Shown here: piece by piece, positions 62,216-64,000 of the stretch
Position numbering within the stretch: the stretch's first letter is position 1
How the letters are laid out: every line of letters starts with the position of its first letter
Source of the DNA: SAR116 cluster bacterium AG-426-I14
GTDB taxonomy: Bacteria; Pseudomonadota; Alphaproteobacteria; Puniceispirillales; Marisalimonadaceae
Reading direction: 5' to 3'
NCBI GenBank assembly: GCA_003210055.1
Contig: QCNS01000003.1
Span: 44,221-108,220, forward strand
DNA: 64,000 bases
Translations under genes and position numbers: made by a program
Notes under the pieces: model-generated
Told to the model about the DNA's origin: nothing
The model's input: only the letters and a program-made list of their open reading frames with translations
Database searches by the model: none

Positions 62216-62800
62216 ATGTATAAAGATTTTAGTGAGAGATATTATTCAACAATTGAAGAATATGTAGATTTTCATGAAAATGGAACAGAGAAAACTTCTG
62301 GTGAAGATACTTTTGTAGGATCTTCATTAATGAGGTGGGTATTTCATATAAATAATATAATTAAATCAACACAAAGTACTTCTCTAATTGATTTTGGTTG
62401 TGGTAAAGCAATGGGTTATATTAATAAAATATCAGCTGATGAAATTATATACGAAAATGTACAAGATTTTTGGAAAATTAATGATGTTTATCTTTATGAT
62501 CCAGCAGTAAAAAAATATAATAAATATCCTCCAAAAAAAGCAGATGGTATAATTTGTACTGATGTAATAGAACATATTCCTCCGGAAGATATAAATAAAT
62601 TTGTCCAAGAACTATATAAATTATCAAATAAGTTTATATTTGTTGTCGCAGCAACAAGACCTGCTGAAAAAACATTTAAAAACGGTGAAAATGTTCATCT
62701 TACAATTAAAAGCAAAAATGAATGGATAGCCTTATTTAAGAGTTTTGCCAAACAGCATCCTAAGATAAAAACTTTTATAGAATTTAATGATGCATCCTAG
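62216..62800 (+). CDS. SAM-dependent methyltransferase-like protein
   Basis: The 194-residue protein has the class I methyltransferase core: DFGCGKA at 59-65 (motif I), an acidic residue after strand 2 (LYDPA, 94-98), and TDVIEHIPPED at 115-125. Substrate unknown. It lies behind its own sigma-54 promoter, 95 bases after fliD, and is followed by a second methyltransferase-like gene. Modification of flagellin or another surface component is a plausible role, since late flagellar loci often carry such genes. Confidence 0.75.
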   Translation: MYKDFSERYYSTIEEYVDFHENGTEKTSGEDTFVGSSLMRWVFHINNIIKSTQSTSLIDFGCGKAMGYINKISADEIIYENVQDFWKINDVYLYDPAVKKYNKYPPKKADGIICTDVIEHIPPEDINKFVQELYKLSNKFIFVVAATRPAEKTFKNGENVHLTIKSKNEWIALFKSFAKQHPKIKTFIEFNDAS

Positions 62801-62836
62801 AAATAATTTTTTTCAGTATTTTTTCAAGGTTTCTTG

Positions 62837-63703
62837 ATGACTTTCAACCCTTTGGCAGCAATTAATGTAACAGAAGTTTCTATATCATTAGAAAACAAAA
62901 AAAGTGGTGTTATAGATATGGGTTCACAAACTCTAAACTTTGGACCTGAATTGATTGATAAAATTCTTCAAAGAGGCTTTACATTAAATGAAATAACAAA
63001 AACTAAATTAGAAGAATTCAAGATAAAACTAACAAATCTTGAAAAACTTACTACTAAAGATTTTATATTAAGTCTTGGTTATAAAAAATATTTGTCGATT
63101 GATGTAAATGGGGCTTACGGTAGTTTAAGTTATGATCTCAATGAAGTGATAAAGGATAAATATAATTATAAAAAAACATACGATTTAGTGATTAATAATG
63201 GAACTGGAGAGCATGTATTTAACCAATATTCTTTATTTAAAAATATGCATAACTTTTGCTCACCTGGAGGTATAATGTTACACATACTTCCTTTTATTGA
63301 TTGGATAAATCATGGGTTTTATTCATTTCATCCCATTGTATTTGGTGATATAGCATCTTCTAACAATTATAAAATTAAAAAAATGTCATTTGCTAATAGA
63401 GATGGTGGCGAGTTATTAATAAATAAAGAATACTATAACAATGTTTACGAGCAGATTAAACCAAGAGACAACAATTCTTTTTTTTATAAAATAATTGAAC
63501 ATGCTAAAAGGCATTTAGGTAGAAATATTATAATTGTTTGTGCTTTAGAAAAAATACTTGAAAGTGAATTTAAAATACCTTTACAAGGCAAGTACCTGAG
63601 TGATGTTAAAGTAAATAAAAACTTTAATTCACAATATAATTTTCAAGCTTTAGGAAGTGCTAAAGCTAAGAATCAATTAGCTGATAACTTAAAGCGTATT
63701 TAA
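62837..63703 (+). CDS. Second methyltransferase-like protein
   Basis: The 288-residue protein has a central Rossmann-like segment: YLSIDVNGAYGSLSYDLNEVI, then YDLVINNGTGEHVFNQ, then HNFCSPGGIMLHILPF. The GxG of motif I is not clear (DVNGAYG). The N-terminus has a separate helical part with LNEITKTKLEEFKIKL. The ATG follows a TTG that is also in frame, directly before it. The pair with the preceding methyltransferase gene and promoter suggests one modification unit. Confidence 0.6.
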   Translation: MTFNPLAAINVTEVSISLENKKSGVIDMGSQTLNFGPELIDKILQRGFTLNEITKTKLEEFKIKLTNLEKLTTKDFILSLGYKKYLSIDVNGAYGSLSYDLNEVIKDKYNYKKTYDLVINNGTGEHVFNQYSLFKNMHNFCSPGGIMLHILPFIDWINHGFYSFHPIVFGDIASSNNYKIKKMSFANRDGGELLINKEYYNNVYEQIKPRDNNSFFYKIIEHAKRHLGRNIIIVCALEKILESEFKIPLQGKYLSDVKVNKNFNSQYNFQALGSAKAKNQLADNLKRI

Positions 63704-63715
63704 TTTGATATTATA

Positions 63716-64000
63716 TCATTTTAAATAGGGTTTAAAATCAAATAGTTCAAATTTGAATTCACCTATAATGTTCATATATTTTCTAAAATGAGGTGATATC
63801 GATTTATCTGTTACGCCATGAAGAGAGTGAAGTGAGTTTAAAAATAAAACCAATCTGTTAGGCTTATATTCAATTTCTTCAACGATTTTAACATATTGAT
63901 CATCTACTGTTGATTTACCATAAAAAATAGGTTTATTAACAAATTCGTAAGTACATAAGTTACCACCTTTAGAATTATCATTTTGATTTCTCATGTAGAA
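63716..64000 (-). CDS. 2OG-Fe(II) oxygenase-like protein, 5' part beyond the window
   Basis: The frame is open to the right edge, so the start lies outside; about 95 residues are visible, beginning FYMRNQNDNSKGGNL. It has NRLVLFLNSLHSLHGVT, in which a His-Gly-Val-Thr stretch fits the second iron His of the prolyl-4-hydroxylase-like fold, and RKYMNIIGEF, with an Arg for 2-oxoglutarate. The first iron ligands would be in the missing part. It is convergent with the methyltransferase pair (12-base gap). Possibly a hydroxylase acting on the same surface molecule. Confidence 0.6.
   Translation of the reverse strand, partial: FYMRNQNDNSKGGNLCTYEFVNKPIFYGKSTVDDQYVKIVEEIEYKPNRLVLFLNSLHSLHGVTDKSISPHFRKYMNIIGEFKFELFDFKPYLK

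Overview
The window is AT-rich chromosomal DNA from a bacterium that looks like a streamlined marine alphaproteobacterium. The order hisD, infA, maf, yacG, tRNA-Phe at the left edge and the IF-1 sequence are alphaproteobacterial in style. TRAP and BMP-type importers plus many small organic-acid catabolic genes fit an oligotrophic marine heterotroph. The exact clade (SAR11/HIMB59-like or another AT-rich lineage) cannot be fixed from the sequence alone. No CRISPR array, insertion sequence, integrase or rRNA was seen.

Region 1 (1-2150) holds housekeeping genes: the 3' part of hisD, infA, maf, a 53-residue yacG overlapping maf, and tRNA-Phe(GAA). Region 2 (2300-9460) is a catabolic island made of two divergent operons. 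It encodes a ketopentenoate-hydratase-like protein, an enolase-superfamily acid-sugar dehydratase, a GMC alcohol dehydrogenase and a TauD-type oxygenase on one strand, and a 2-hydroxyacid dehydrogenase, an HpcH-type aldolase and a TauE-type exporter on the other. Region 3 (9460-18140, minus strand) is transport: a FecR-like periplasmic protein, a complete BMP/nucleoside-type ABC importer and a TAXI-type TRAP importer with a coupled 59-residue membrane protein. Region 4 (18250-24420, plus strand) is a compact acyl-CoA/tricarboxylate-type cassette (HMG-CoA lyase, CaiB CoA-transferase, crotonase, isocitrate/isopropylmalate-type dehydrogenase, PrpF isomerase, AbrB-type membrane protein), divergent from the TRAP genes.

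Region 5 (24420-64000) is a large flagellar locus. A minus-strand operon carries fliL with a cyclic-nucleotide-binding protein, a ParA ATPase and several uncharacterised small proteins. Next come fliA, flhG, flhF and flhA (minus), then flgP, flgT, a LysM protein, flgA, flgM, a FlgN-like gene and a DUF2802-like gene (plus), then flgBCDEF and flgGHIJKL, then fliS and fliD. Two methyltransferase genes and the end of a 2OG-Fe(II)-oxygenase-like gene follow. Seven well-spaced sigma-54 (-24/-12) elements precede the transcription units, while FliA and FlgM form a sigma-28 checkpoint. With FlhF/FlhG and the FlgP/FlgT H-ring proteins, this is the logic of a Vibrio/Pseudomonas-type polar flagellum.

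The most unusual feature is in the axial proteins. The hook protein FlgE is 1558 residues and carries four copies of a beta-rich unit of about 65 residues. The hook-filament junction protein FlgK is 2217 residues and carries eight copies of a different unit of about 70 residues. One further copy of that second unit sits in the filament cap FliD and closely resembles the sixth FlgK copy. Both unit types look to me like surface repeats of phage tail and virion proteins, so the exposed parts of this flagellum appear to have been enlarged by shared, duplicating modules. Two metabolic genes (tauE-like and the isocitrate-type dehydrogenase) appear to lack any ATG/GTG/TTG start compatible with the family N-terminus and probably begin at ATT.
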